Notes: generated by a model not told the origin, from the sequence alone. Positions 41,027 to 51,100 are shown, counted from the first letter of the stretch. The stretch: 64,000 bases of DNA from Bacillus_BE sp042263505 (GCF_042263505.1 NZ_JBHKFI010000014.1:1-64000), one strand, 5' to 3'. Program-made: numbers and translations.

Positions 41027-42054
41027 AAAAACTTCTAAATACACTATTTATAACTCAGCCTGATTTGTATTTATCGTTGGATGGGGAGAATATCGTTCTT
41101 CTTAAGAATCAGGAAAAGGTGGGGAGATTGCCTCTTCATAATCTTGAATCAATCGTTAGCTTTGGTTATACAGGAGCCAGTCCGGCGCTGATGGGATTCT
41201 GTGCGGAACGAAATATTTCATTAGTTTTCTTGACAATGAACGGCAGATTTCTTGCAAGAGTGATTGGGAAAAGTAAAGGAAATGTTGTTCTTAGAAAGAA
41301 ACAATATCGTGTGTCGGACGATGTTGAGATGTCAGCCCAAATAGCTCGTAATTTTATTATAGGGAAAATATATAATAAAAAATGGATGATTGAAAGAATG
41401 ACCAGAGATTATCCATTAAGAGTGGATGTCTCTCAATTTAAGGAAGTCTCCCAACTTTTATCCTCTATTATCAAGGATGTTCGTATATGTGAGGATTTAG
41501 GAAGATTAAGAGGGTTAGAAGGCCATGCTGATATTCATTACAATAGCTTGTTTGATCAAATGATTTTACAACAAAAAGATAGTTTTTCCTTTCATTCAAG
41601 ATCTAGAAGACCACCATTGGATAATGTAAATGCGATGTTATCATTTGCATATACTTTATTGGCAAATGATATGGCAGCTGCACTAGAAGGGGTGGGATTG
41701 GATGCATATGTCGGCTTTATGCACCGTGACCGCCCAGGAAGGGTTTCATTAGCGTTAGATGTGATGGAAGAATTAAGGGGAGTTTATGCTGATAGATTTG
41801 TCCTGTCCTTAATTAATAAGAAAGTCCTCAATAAAGATGATTTTCTAAAAAAAGAAAACGGTGCAGTCATTATGACAGACGAAGCAAGAAAAAGCTTTTT
41901 AACCGCCTGGCAAAATAAAAAGCAGGAAAAGATCACCCATCCTTTTCTTGGAGAAAAAATACCTTGGGGCTTAGTTCCCCATGTTCAGGCATTATTATTA
42001 GCTAGATTCCTGCGAAATGACCTAGACGAATACCCACCATTTTTGTGGAAGTAG
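41023..42054 (+). CDS. cas1: Cas1 integrase (type I-C)
   Basis: The 343-residue protein inserts new spacers together with Cas2. It has the N-terminal beta domain and a helical catalytic domain with the Glu of RGLEGHADIHYNSLFD, the His of YVGFMHRDRPGRVSLALD and the Asp of that same segment. The length is standard. It overlaps cas4 by 4 nt and is followed at once by cas2. Confidence 0.97.
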   Translation: MKKLLNTLFITQPDLYLSLDGENIVLLKNQEKVGRLPLHNLESIVSFGYTGASPALMGFCAERNISLVFLTMNGRFLARVIGKSKGNVVLRKKQYRVSDDVEMSAQIARNFIIGKIYNKKWMIERMTRDYPLRVDVSQFKEVSQLLSSIIKDVRICEDLGRLRGLEGHADIHYNSLFDQMILQQKDSFSFHSRSRRPPLDNVNAMLSFAYTLLANDMAAALEGVGLDAYVGFMHRDRPGRVSLALDVMEELRGVYADRFVLSLINKKVLNKDDFLKKENGAVIMTDEARKSFLTAWQNKKQEKITHPFLGEKIPWGLVPHVQALLLARFLRNDLDEYPPFLWK

Positions 42055-42063
42055 GTGAATCAT

Positions 42064-42354
42064 TTGCTGATTTTAATTACCTATGATGTAAGCACTTCAA
42101 GTATTGGAGGGCAGAAAAGGTTGCGAAAAGTCGCAAAAGTGTGCCAAAAATATGGTCAGCGAGTTCAAAATTCAGTTTTTGAATGTGTGGTAGACTCCAC
42201 TCAATTTGCTTCATTAAAAATTGAACTATTAGAAATAATTGATAAAAAGCAGGATAGTTTAAGATATTACCGATTAGGTAATAATTACAAAACTAAAGTG
42301 GAACATGTAGGTGTTAAGGAATCTATTGATGTTGAGGGTCCATTAATTATTTAG
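42064..42354 (+). CDS. cas2: Cas2 adaptation protein
   Basis: The 96-residue ferredoxin-fold protein forms the integrase complex with Cas1. Starting at TTG 42064 it reads MLILITYDVST, with the conserved Asp8, and AGGTGA lies 7 nt upstream. The GTG nine bases earlier is also in frame, but it would add three residues and lacks a properly spaced site. RVQNSVFECVVD and the C-terminal VKESIDVEGPLII are typical of type I-C Cas2. It ends at the CRISPR leader. Confidence 0.95.
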   Translation: MLILITYDVSTSSIGGQKRLRKVAKVCQKYGQRVQNSVFECVVDSTQFASLKIELLEIIDKKQDSLRYYRLGNNYKTKVEHVGVKESIDVEGPLII

Positions 42355-42522
42355 TGCGAATGTGATGTGAACATGATTTTTCAGATAGATTCGCACCGTA
42401 TATTTTGCACTTTTTTGACAAAATTGATTTTTTTTGGTATGTGGTTCTTTGTTTAAACAAAGAAAATAGCGATATTTACTAAAAAATAAGCTGATTTATG
42501 TTATTTTTTATCAATTTTCGCT
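42355..42522 (+). promoter_or_regulatory. CRISPR leader
   Basis: This AT-rich, non-coding sequence between cas2 and the first repeat starts with an inverted pair GTGCGAAT/ATTCGCAC (42354-42361 and 42389-42396), a feature I associate with type I-C leaders. It carries poly-T and poly-A tracts. The array promoter and the integration site for new spacers are expected here. Confidence 0.8.
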
Positions 42523-44670
42523 GTCGCATCCTATATGGATGCGTGGATTGAAATTAGAACTCCAAGTGTTTCAGCTGCGATTTCAAATGTCGCATCCTAT
42601 ATGGATGCGTGGATTGAAATCTCCTGATGCAGTTGAGGCATTAATAGCACCTGGTCGCATCCTATATGGATGCGTGGATTGAAATAAAGAAATTAGGAAA
42701 GGAATATACGAGTTCCGAGTCGCATCCTATATGGATGCGTGGATTGAAATTGGTTATACCATTTGTTAGGATAAATCAAATGATGTCGCATCCTATATGG
42801 ATGCGTGGATTGAAATCGATAATGATGCTGTTGTTGTGGGGGTGTATGGTCGCATCCTATATGGATGCGTGGATTGAAATATTATATCATTTTGTCATGA
42901 CATGTCAATACATTTGTCGCATCCTATATGGATGCGTGGATTGAAATTCCCGTGCTTGCTCTTGGTCTTGCATAGGAGGTAGGTCGCATCCTATATGGAT
43001 GCGTGGATTGAAATATTTTATTTCCCTCCTTATTTTAAATTCAGTATCGTCGCATCCTATATGGATGCGTGGATTGAAATTGTTTCCTGCCCCTCCAATA
43101 TTGACGCTTTAAAGTCGCATCCTATATGGATGCGTGGATTGAAATATATTTTCAGGCACATATATTTGACACTCTATAAACCGTCGCATCCTATATGGAT
43201 GCGTGGATTGAAATCCTCAAATGATCGTGTTTCAATTCGTCCGCTAACGGTCGCATCCTATATGGATGCGTGGATTGAAATGTATAATAGACTTATAGAC
43301 TCATTATGTCCAATGAGTCGCATCCTATATGGATGCGTGGATTGAAATTTGATACAAAAGGGGTTAGTTGGCAAGACCAACAGTCGCATCCTATATGGAT
43401 GCGTGGATTGAAATCCTTCCATCAAGATATGTTCTTGACCAAAATAATGTCGCATCCTATATGGATGCGTGGATTGAAATTGATTTGGAGGCATTTTTAA
43501 ATCCGGATGAATTTGTCGCATCCTATATGGATGCGTGGATTGAAATCTGTTGGTCAGCATACAGTCCAATTAAAAGTCACGTCGCATCCTATATGGATGC
43601 GTGGATTGAAATACACAAAGAACATGAACAATTAGTTGGAAGACAGTCGCATCCTATATGGATGCGTGGATTGAAATCGGCAGCGCTTGCAGCATTTTCG
43701 ACGTAATTCATAGTCGCATCCTATATGGATGCGTGGATTGAAATATGTTCGGCGACTTGTCCACCTTGTCCTTAGCTTTGTCGCATCCTATATGGATGCG
43801 TGGATTGAAATTCAAGGTCTGAAATAGCTTGTTCAGCTTCTCTTTGTCGCATCCTATATGGATGCGTGGATTGAAATAGAACGCTTTGACATATGACCAT
43901 ATGTGTTCAGCGTCGCATCCTATATGGATGCGTGGATTGAAATCTCGATAAATTCCTGACCCAAAAATAAAAACCACGTCGCATCCTATATGGATGCGTG
44001 GATTGAAATACCTTCACCAACCCAGTAAGCTCCTGGACCGCTTGGTCGCATCCTATATGGATGCGTGGATTGAAATAAAAAACGACTTAGACATATCGCC
44101 TAATGATTGGGTCGCATCCTATATGGATGCGTGGATTGAAATCATCGTGATACATTTATTTTCTAATGCCATTAAGTCGCATCCTATATGGATGCGTGGA
44201 TTGAAATTCTCCATGATTCGTTTCTGACTCCATGTAAATTGAGTCGCATCCTATATGGATGCGTGGATTGAAATAATAGTGAAAATAGATGGAAATCCTG
44301 TTTCTAAAGTCGCATCCTATATGGATGCGTGGATTGAAATCTATTAATATAAAGAATGTTTTTGGCGAACAAACTGTCGCATCCTATATGGATGCGTGGA
44401 TTGAAATTATCAAGTAGCATTTTACGATAGAACAGAAAACTGTCGCATCCTATATGGATGCGTGGATTGAAATATTGACTAAACAAGAGAAAGAAATATT
44501 ATCATTGTCGCATCCTATATGGATGCGTGGATTGAAATTAATCCCCATTTAGATGAACGGCCATCGCCATCAGTCGCATCCTATATGGATGCGTGGATTG
44601 AAATTTTGTCCAGGAGGTGTTTAGTGACCTTGAACCGAGTCGCATCCTATATGGATGCGTGGATTGAAAT
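42523..44670 (+). CRISPR. type I-C CRISPR array, 33 repeats / 32 spacers
   Basis: A 32-bp repeat starting GTCGCATCC and ending GTGGATTGAAAT recurs with steps of 64-69 bp (32-37-nt spacers, mostly 33-35). The repeat has a 7-bp stem (CGCATCC with GGATGCG) and ends in the Cas5c-type handle. By eye all 33 copies look identical, including the last (44639-44670). The leader is on the left next to cas2, so the array is transcribed on the plus strand. No spacer was seen to match the rest of the window, but this was not searched systematically. Confidence 0.99.
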
Positions 44671-44978
44671 TGCACACCATAATGTAAAAATGCCTATCTT
44701 TTTTAGTGGAATGTTAGTTTTAATAGATTTGGATTGGTAAATTTTCGCATATTAAATATAGTATTACAATTATTAGAAATTAAATTCCAATTATAACTTA
44801 TAACTGAATACCCATTTGACTGCTATAAAACGAAATATATATGCCTATTTTCCTATATTTCGTTTATCGAAATATGTCTAATTAATAGTAAGAATATTCT
44901 ATTAATATCATTGAAAATAAACTATATAATAATATTAGGTTATTTTTTGAAAATAAAAATAAGGTGGAGGGATATTTG
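44671..44978. other. intergenic region after the CRISPR array
   Basis: It holds a 12-bp perfect inverted repeat (AAACGAAATATA at 44828-44839 with 44854-44865), possibly ending the array transcript though it has no T run. The rest is AT-rich and probably carries the promoter of the carboxypeptidase gene. Confidence 0.5.
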
Positions 44979-46046
44979 ATGAGTTTGAAAAAGAAAGTCT
45001 TATCCGTTTCTTTATCTGGTTTAATGGCATTAGGAACTGTTACCGCTGTTGCTCTTCCAGTAGGTGCAGTTGGAAATGGTCCAGAACCTGGTCATGGTTC
45101 CATCCAAACATCGATCCTACATACGTATGAAGGCATGGTAGACTACCTCAAAACTCAAGATGCGAAGCAAGAAGCATTGGAACTTGAAGTCATTGGACAA
45201 ACTGTAAAAGGACGAGATATCTATCTAGCAAAATACATTTCTAATCCAGAAAATCCAACTATTTTATTTTTAACTCAACAGCATGGAAACGAACAGCTTA
45301 CTACTGAAGGAGCTCTTGAATTTATCAAACACTTAGGTACCAACAAAACAAAAGGTGTTTTGGAAAATGTAAACGTACTTGTGATTCCAATGCTAAATGC
45401 CGACGGTGCAATGGGAGATGTAAATTTTTCACTCGATAACTACTTAGCAGATGGGGATCGCCATCTAACACGTTACAATGCAAATGAGGTTGACTTAAAC
45501 CGTGAACATGATAAACCAACTGAGAAAATGGAAGTTGAAGTGAAAGCATTGCATGAAAATGTTTTTGAAAAATACGATATTGATTACATGATTGATTTAC
45601 ATCATCAAGGAGCAATGAGCCAGACGGAAGGTGAACTTGTTTCTGGATCCATCCTTTATCCAACAAATTCCGAAGTAAAACCTGAAGTTTTAGAAGGATC
45701 AAAAAAGCTTGGGGCCGTTGTATATGGCACACTTGAAAATACAGGTTGGGGCCATGTAGGTAAATATAATGGAGGAAATGGTGCAAATATTGGACGTAAT
45801 GGTGCTGCCATTCGTTATGATATTTCAACACTTCTTTTTGAAATGCGTGGAATGTCCGATCACTATATTGAGTCATATGCCATAGGTCAAAAAAGTAATG
45901 GATATTTAATTAAGCAAACGATTACTACATTAGATGCAACAGTAAGAGCGATTTCAGATGGATCAATTGAATCAGCAGATACAAGCTTCTGGGATACTCT
46001 TCCTACGCAAACAACAAGGGCAAGTGAAGAGGATGATAATGAATAA
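44979..46046 (+). CDS. secreted M14-family zinc carboxypeptidase
   Basis: The 355-residue protein begins with a signal peptide (MSLKKKVLSVSLSGLMALGT, then a hydrophobic stretch ending near ALPVGA). The M14 fold carries the zinc ligands HGNE (QQHGNEQLTTEG) and the later His in DLHHQG, the substrate-binding DLNRE and the catalytic Glu in LLFEMRG. It would trim peptides outside the membrane. The ATG at 44979 with AAGGTGGAGG is preferred to the upstream GTG, which is part of that site. It lies between the CRISPR array and a degenerate repeat at 46097. Confidence 0.92.
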   Translation: MSLKKKVLSVSLSGLMALGTVTAVALPVGAVGNGPEPGHGSIQTSILHTYEGMVDYLKTQDAKQEALELEVIGQTVKGRDIYLAKYISNPENPTILFLTQQHGNEQLTTEGALEFIKHLGTNKTKGVLENVNVLVIPMLNADGAMGDVNFSLDNYLADGDRHLTRYNANEVDLNREHDKPTEKMEVEVKALHENVFEKYDIDYMIDLHHQGAMSQTEGELVSGSILYPTNSEVKPEVLEGSKKLGAVVYGTLENTGWGHVGKYNGGNGANIGRNGAAIRYDISTLLFEMRGMSDHYIESYAIGQKSNGYLIKQTITTLDATVRAISDGSIESADTSFWDTLPTQTTRASEEDDNE

Positions 46047-46061
46047 TATTTAATTATATCC

Positions 46062-46116
46062 CCCATAGCTTCGGTGCATTGTCATTGCCCGAAGTCTATG
46101 GATGGTGGATTGATAT
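46062..46116 (+). repeat. degenerate CRISPR-repeat-like element with hairpin
   Basis: TATGGATGGTGGATTGATAT (46097-46116) differs from the last 21 bases of the array repeat by one deletion and one substitution. In front of it a 12-bp near-perfect stem (CCATAGCTTCGG, 46063-46074, with a partner ending at 46101) replaces the normal repeat stem. It may be a decayed terminal repeat of a once longer array, or another crRNA-like element. Chance similarity is not excluded. Confidence 0.45.
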
Positions 46117-46187
46117 AACTTAAATTTCAAAATCTTTCTTAAAAAATCTTGTGATTGAATAGGGATTATAACCCCTATAAAAGAAAA

Positions 46188-46230
46188 AATAACTCAAAAG
46201 TACTGTCATTCAAAAGTTTTTTGAGTTATT
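46188..46230. terminator. bidirectional terminator
   Basis: A stem of AATAACTCAAAA with TTTTTTGAGTTATT lies between convergent genes. Confidence 0.75.
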
Positions 46231-46237
46231 AAAATAA

Positions 46238-47140
46238 TTATTTTGAAATAATAATCCTTCGCTTAATTTTCCCTAAATAATAAGTAACTACAATAAACAC
46301 TGACATAATCCCAAGGTTAGTTAAAAGTGCTTTCATGACACCAGCTTGTTCACCGTGCTCACCAAATCCTCCCCCGTTTAGATGGTTTGGAAAATCCCCT
46401 TTATTTTGATAATTATCACTAGGAGGAGCAGGACTTTTGCCATTTTGAAATTGGTCTTGATTAAATTTTCCCCTATTAAAGTCCTCAAGTGGCTGTTCAT
46501 CTTGGTCAAATGAATGCTGCTTAAATCCTTCAGCAGATCGATCAAAAGGTTCTTGCTGATTTCCGCTTGTAAACATATTAGCCGAACGAATTAGTTTTGA
46601 ACCAAAACCGGATGAGTAGATTTCGTAAACTCCGAATATTAAGATAATAATGGTCGCTATTTTCGTGATATAGCTAAACACAGGCTTTTGAGTATTTATC
46701 TTGAATAGTCTTTTGCAAACATTGATTACCCAATTCCAATGGACTCCAATATGGATAGCCAAAATAATTAGAGTGAAATAGGAGGCAATTAAGTGTAGAC
46801 CCCGAAGCCAACGCTCATTACCAATATTTAGATTAGGAAATACCACTCTTGATATAAAAATTCCTGTCAGGATGATGGTTGTCATGGTGACGAGTAATAA
46901 TAAGTTTAATAGAAAGCTAAATCTAGTTCTCCGTGGCAGCTCACGATTAAATAGCTTTAAGGTGACATTTTTAATCCATTTCATATTCAATAGGATATGA
47001 GTTAAAAAAGCACCAGAAATCACTAACCCTGCAATTTCATGAAAGGGAAGACCCCCTAGGACATTTTTGTTATAAAAAAGTGCGAAGGTGGTCCCCATGA
47101 GGAGGTCTAGTATGAATTTCACATACATGATTTTTTTCAT
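46238..47140 (-). CDS. DUF4405-type membrane protein (cytochrome b561-like)
   Basis: The 300-residue protein has five membrane helices in its first 185 residues, with paired histidines (HEIAG, THILLNMKW, LHLIASYF, IHIGVHWNW) that look like heme ligands of b-type cytochromes. A Gln/Asn/Phe/Asp-rich, low-complexity external loop follows (about 190-270), with one more helix near the C-terminus. It is probably a membrane electron-transfer protein with unknown partners. The second ATG after AAAGGAGGG is chosen; the first abuts the site. Confidence 0.78.
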   Translation of the reverse strand: MKKIMYVKFILDLLMGTTFALFYNKNVLGGLPFHEIAGLVISGAFLTHILLNMKWIKNVTLKLFNRELPRRTRFSFLLNLLLLVTMTTIILTGIFISRVVFPNLNIGNERWLRGLHLIASYFTLIILAIHIGVHWNWVINVCKRLFKINTQKPVFSYITKIATIIILIFGVYEIYSSGFGSKLIRSANMFTSGNQQEPFDRSAEGFKQHSFDQDEQPLEDFNRGKFNQDQFQNGKSPAPPSDNYQNKGDFPNHLNGGGFGEHGEQAGVMKALLTNLGIMSVFIVVTYYLGKIKRRIIISK

Positions 47141-47466
47141 ATTTTGCATCCCTCCTTTGTTTTGATCAAAAAATTGTGTGGATGAATCTTTTGATATTTT
47201 CATTATATTTTAGAAATATGAAGAATCTGTTAAAAGTTTTAAAAGGAAATGGTAATTTTTTAAGAAAAATAGAAGGGAGCCTAGTTAAAGAGAGTGGTAT
47301 ACTTTGAATGGTAGTGTCCTCTTTTTACAACGTCCTTTCTTAAAATGAGCTTTTAAGTTAATGATTTCCTAAGGAGTTATTGCTATTCCTGAATAGAACA
47401 ATTATACTGATTTCGAGTAATTAGTACATAAGTAATTCAGTAATATGCAGTAATGGAGGTTTATTG
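47141..47466. other. divergent intergenic region
   Basis: About 325 nt with no gene or clear motif; it should hold the promoters of both neighbours. Confidence 0.4.
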
Positions 47467-47946
47467 ATGAAAATCCCAACCAATCTAAAACATAAACCAG
47501 TTATCGTCTCTGAAAACTACGAAAATGTCGATGGAAGAAATGCATACCATACAGATGCTAAAGGGCTTTCTTTAGGACTTGCTCAGTGGAACGATCGGGG
47601 AAAAGTTGATATTTCGGCAAAGGTTTGGAGATATACAGGCGAAAAATGGTCGAGACAGTCTGAAGAATTGCCGCTTCATCGCGTCTTAGATCTTGCCATT
47701 CTTGTTTGCCGAGCTAAGCTTCATTTTCGAGAAGCGTATCAATATGAAAAATTGTATAATCCGGAAAATCCAGTGATTGATCGAGTGGGCTTGCAAGGGG
47801 ACGCAATGACAGTTGCTGTTTGTACAGATAATGAAAAAATCGATGAGGATATTCAACTGTTCAATCAAGAATTAAGTAATGACGATGAGCTACTTGGAGA
47901 ACGATTACGGACATTGTCACGAATCCTGAAAGAAATGGGATATTAA
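47467..47946 (+). CDS. hypothetical protein (DUF6530-like)
   Basis: The 159-residue soluble protein begins KIPTNLKHKPVIVSENYENVDGR and has a conserved-looking GLAQWNDRGKVDISAKVWR core. It resembles a widespread Firmicutes family of unknown function; the DUF number is from memory and tentative. The start is ATG with TGGAGG 7 nt upstream; the preceding TTG is not used. It stands alone. Confidence 0.72.
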   Translation: MKIPTNLKHKPVIVSENYENVDGRNAYHTDAKGLSLGLAQWNDRGKVDISAKVWRYTGEKWSRQSEELPLHRVLDLAILVCRAKLHFREAYQYEKLYNPENPVIDRVGLQGDAMTVAVCTDNEKIDEDIQLFNQELSNDDELLGERLRTLSRILKEMGY

Positions 47947-48053
47947 TCAGGCTACAAGTGCTTTCCAGCTTTCTAGTTTAGCTCAGTTTTATTTCAATAA
48001 TATACTCAGCAATGGAAAGAATGTCGAAAAGTGTATAAAAGGGTAGAGAAAAT

Positions 48054-48248
48054 ATGGAGCAGACAATTAATTTTTTTCTGATTAAAGATAATGGAACGAT
48101 TCCATTAAGAATAAAGGATCCCCAAAATGTCATCTTACTCCTCAGAAAAACGGGCCTTGCCGAAACTGAGACGGGTACCTATTATTATCGTGAACTTCGC
48201 ATTAAAAATGAATCGATTAGTATTTTTGTTTCTTCTGAAATTAAATAA
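48054..48248 (+). CDS. hypothetical protein, 64 residues
   Basis: A small soluble protein with a beta-rich look (INFFLIKDNGTIPLRI) and alternating hydrophobic residues at its end. No family is recognised. AAAAGGGTAGAG precedes the ATG and a terminator follows at 48257, so it is probably a real gene. Confidence 0.55.
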   Translation: MEQTINFFLIKDNGTIPLRIKDPQNVILLLRKTGLAETETGTYYYRELRIKNESISIFVSSEIK

Positions 48249-48256
48249 CGATCAAT

Positions 48257-48293
48257 AAAGCCAGTGCCACGTAAAAAGGTTGCATTGGCTTTT
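48257..48293 (+). terminator. terminator
   Basis: An 11-bp stem with one G-U (AAAGCCAGTGC with GCATTGGCTTT) is followed by TTCCCTTT. Confidence 0.65.
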
Positions 48294-48511
48294 CCCTTTC
48301 TCTAAAACCTTCTCATATTACTTTATAAGTAGTCCATACTAATGAATAACTAGATCTTAAGGAAAAAGGAAGATAAAACCAAAATAGATGAAAATCAGGA
48401 AAAATAGACATATGCCTCTAGCAGAGGAAAAAAAAATAGGGCTATTCACATACTTTTTCGTTGCAATATTTAAATTAGGGGTATATGATGGTTTTTGTGC
48501 TAAAAAAAAAC

Positions 48512-48545
48512 GATAGTATAAAATAATGAACTATACGTCTAGGAG
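48512..48545 (+). promoter_or_regulatory. conserved leader block of the first LmrB-like exporter
   Basis: AGTATAAAATAATGAACTAT followed by AC, CGTC-type bases and TAGGAGG has a near copy upstream of the paralogous exporter at 59281-59313. It probably contains the promoter -10 and regulator contacts. The preceding 48294-48511 shows no gene. Confidence 0.45.
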
Positions 48546-48553
48546 GAACAACA

Positions 48554-50086
48554 ATGGACCATTTAAAAACAAAGAATAATCGTCCACCATATGGTATTAT
48601 TGCGGTCCTCATGATTGGGGCTTTTATTGCATTTTTAAATAATACCTTATTAAATATTGCATTGCCCTCGATTATGAGGGACTTGGATGTTAATGCATCC
48701 ACTGTTCAATGGTTGTCAACTGGCTTCATGCTAGTAAATGGAATTCTAATTCCGGCAACAGCTTTCTTAATTCAAAAATACACTGTTCGCAGGCTTTTCT
48801 TAGTGGCGATGAGTTTATTCACAGTGGGTACCATCTTAGCAGGTACTGCTCACATATTTCCTATTCTATTAGCAGGACGCATGCTTCAAGCTTCCGGCTC
48901 TGCCATCTTAATGCCTCTATTAATGAACGTTATGCTTGTAAGCTTTCCTATTGAAAAACGTGGAGCTGCCATGGGAGTATTTGGATTAATTCTCATGTTT
49001 GCCCCTGCAATTGGACCAACTTTATCCGGCTGGATTATTGAACATTATGATTGGAGAATGCTATTCCATTTCATCACACCAATTGCAATGGTTGTAGTGA
49101 TCATTGGCTTCTTCTTATTGAAAGATAAGAAAGAAAAAGTCATGATGCGGATGGATTTATTTTCACTTGTGTTGTCAAGCATCGGTTTTGGCGGCATCCT
49201 ATATGGATTTAGCTCAGCTGGAAATAAAGGCTGGGGTAGCCCGCATGTTTACGTAACCATTATCGTTGGCGTGTTATCCTTATTCTGGTTTATTTTGCGT
49301 CAATTAAAGCAAAAGGAACCATTGCTCAATTTCAAGGTATATACGTATCCTATGTTTGCTCTTTCATCAGCCATCACGATGGTGGTGAATATGGCATTAT
49401 ATGCAGGGATGTTATTATTACCAATTTATGTACAAAATATCCGTGGAATCTCTCCAATGGATGCAGGATTATTGCTTTTACCGGGTGCAGTAATCATGGC
49501 CGGGATGTCACCTGTTACAGGTAAATTATTTGACCGTGTTGGCGGTCGGATATTAGCCGTTATTGGTTTAGCGATTATCACGATTACAACGTATTTATTT
49601 AGTCAATTAAAGCTTGATACAAGCTATGTGACATTAATATTAATTTATTCTATTCGTAGTTTTGGAATGTCCATGGTTATGATGCCTGTGTCAACGAATG
49701 GATTGAATCAATTGCCAAAACGTCTTTATCCACATGGTACAGCGATGAACAATACTATGAACCAAGTGGCAGGCGCCATTGGGACAGCTCTTTTGGTTAC
49801 CGTTATGACCACTCGGACCGAAACTCATGCTACTGAACTGGGTAAAGAAGCGATGAAGCATTTAACTGGACAACCAACTGCTGAAACCATAGCAGCGATG
49901 AAACAACAAATTGCGATGAAAGCAATGCTTGAAGGAATCAATGATGCTTTCTTAGTTGCAACAGGGATTGCACTTGTAGCATTCATCCTTGCCTTCTTTA
50001 TTAAACGTGCAAGGCAAAGTGATGAAACCACGATTGGTGAAAAAAAAATGGCGAATCAAGTTAAGCCTGAATTAGCGAAAAACTGA
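48554..50086 (+). CDS. DHA2-family MFS exporter (LmrB-like), copy 1
   Basis: The 510-residue, 14-helix drug:proton antiporter has NNTLLNIALPSIM as motif D1, QKYTVRRLFLVAM at motif A and GLILMFAPAIGPTLSGWI as motif C. It is a close paralogue of the exporter at 59320: same length, most of the sequence identical, and a similar leader. Unlike that copy it has no regulator gene beside it. The start has TAGGAGGAAC. It ends in the bidirectional hairpin at 50088. Confidence 0.93.
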   Translation: MDHLKTKNNRPPYGIIAVLMIGAFIAFLNNTLLNIALPSIMRDLDVNASTVQWLSTGFMLVNGILIPATAFLIQKYTVRRLFLVAMSLFTVGTILAGTAHIFPILLAGRMLQASGSAILMPLLMNVMLVSFPIEKRGAAMGVFGLILMFAPAIGPTLSGWIIEHYDWRMLFHFITPIAMVVVIIGFFLLKDKKEKVMMRMDLFSLVLSSIGFGGILYGFSSAGNKGWGSPHVYVTIIVGVLSLFWFILRQLKQKEPLLNFKVYTYPMFALSSAITMVVNMALYAGMLLLPIYVQNIRGISPMDAGLLLLPGAVIMAGMSPVTGKLFDRVGGRILAVIGLAIITITTYLFSQLKLDTSYVTLILIYSIRSFGMSMVMMPVSTNGLNQLPKRLYPHGTAMNNTMNQVAGAIGTALLVTVMTTRTETHATELGKEAMKHLTGQPTAETIAAMKQQIAMKAMLEGINDAFLVATGIALVAFILAFFIKRARQSDETTIGEKKMANQVKPELAKN

Positions 50087-50087
50087 T

Positions 50088-50131
50088 AGAAAGAGATTAT
50101 GGAAGGAGAAATCTTTCCATAATCTCTTTCT
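50088..50131. terminator. strong hairpin between convergent genes
   Basis: A 17-bp perfect stem (AGAAAGAGATTATGGAA with its complement). The T run is weak, but its position between convergent ends fits a bidirectional terminator. Confidence 0.7.
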
Positions 50132-50140
50132 GCTCGTTCG

Positions 50141-51094
50141 TTATAAGTCATTATAGACTGTGAGAGCATCTAATAGATTAAATTGTTTTGTCTTATGATC
50201 GCCTCTTGCACCTGCTGTAACAAGGATATATTCTTCACCTTCTTTTTTTGCAAGACTTGCTAAGCATAATCCAGCTTCTTCGGTATATCCCGTCTTTCCC
50301 CCAATAATTTCTCTGCTACTAAATTCATTGCTTTCAATGTTTTTAAACATGCTATTTTCAAAGGTAAATCCATTTGGGTGCTGATTAGTGGGTGAAACGG
50401 AATATCTTTCTGTGGTAAATATTTTCCGAAATACTTCATTATTAAGGGAATACTGTAAAAGCTTTGCGATATCCCTGACACTAGAATAGTGGTTTACATC
50501 ATGAAGTCCTGTTGCATTGGTAAAATGGGTATGCTTCATTCCAAGCTCACGAGCTTTATCGTTCATTAATTGAACAAATTCTGTTTCTGAACTGGAGACG
50601 TAGTTGGCAAGTCCAATCGTGGCTTCTGCTCCAGAAGGGAGTAATGCTCCGTACAGCAAATCCATAACGCTGACTTTTTCATTTGGCTGAAATCCTGCCA
50701 TTGAAGCATCTTCAGCATAAAGTGAATGGAACATTTCCGGTTGCAGGACAATGGTCTTTTGTAAATCTGTGATGTGTTCAATAACGACTATAGCTGACAT
50801 TATTTTTGTCAGGGAGGCAGGGTAGATTTTTTCCTCACTCTTTTTTTCCATTAGGATTTTTCCGGTCGTATTATTAAGCAGAATGGCATTAGAGCTATAT
50901 AAATGGTTACGAAATCGATTTATTGGACTCAGTTTATTTTTTGTTTGTTGGAAAAGCTCTGAGAGAGATGGATTGTGATCTTCATGAAATGATATGAAAT
51001 TTTTATGACTTGGGATGAAAAAATAAAAAGCAAAAATGGCGATGAAAAAAGAGATAATTAAAATGCCTCTATTCTTTTTTCTTTTCTTTCTCAT
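50141..51094 (-). CDS. D-alanyl-D-alanine carboxypeptidase (S11 family)
   Basis: The 317-residue membrane-anchored protein has one N-terminal helix (about 10-28) after a basic start. It is a penicillin-binding D,D-carboxypeptidase that trims the stem peptide of peptidoglycan. The active-site SLTK is at Ser94-Lys97, the second motif reads SGA where many relatives have SGN, and the third is GKTG. It follows the vanS-like gene; its ribosome binding site lies in the 3' arm of the intervening hairpin. The C-terminal membrane-binding helix of DacA-type enzymes is absent. Confidence 0.93.
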   Translation of the reverse strand: MRKKRKKNRGILIISFFIAIFAFYFFIPSHKNFISFHEDHNPSLSELFQQTKNKLSPINRFRNHLYSSNAILLNNTTGKILMEKKSEEKIYPASLTKIMSAIVVIEHITDLQKTIVLQPEMFHSLYAEDASMAGFQPNEKVSVMDLLYGALLPSGAEATIGLANYVSSSETEFVQLMNDKARELGMKHTHFTNATGLHDVNHYSSVRDIAKLLQYSLNNEVFRKIFTTERYSVSPTNQHPNGFTFENSMFKNIESNEFSSREIIGGKTGYTEEAGLCLASLAKKEGEEYILVTAGARGDHKTKQFNLLDALTVYNDL

Positions 51095-51100
51095 AATAAA

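Noticed and set aside
42555..44638. Self-targeting spacers against genes of this window
   Set aside because: None was noticed by eye, but no systematic comparison was possible, so this is not a firm negative.
42640..44740. Open frames on both strands inside the CRISPR array (for example 42666-42944, 43258-43569, 43708-43977, 44519-44740)
   Set aside because: They repeat the translated CRISPR repeat (MDAWIEI, SHPIWMRGLK, NPRIHIGCD) and have no ribosome binding sites; they are artefacts of the repeat.
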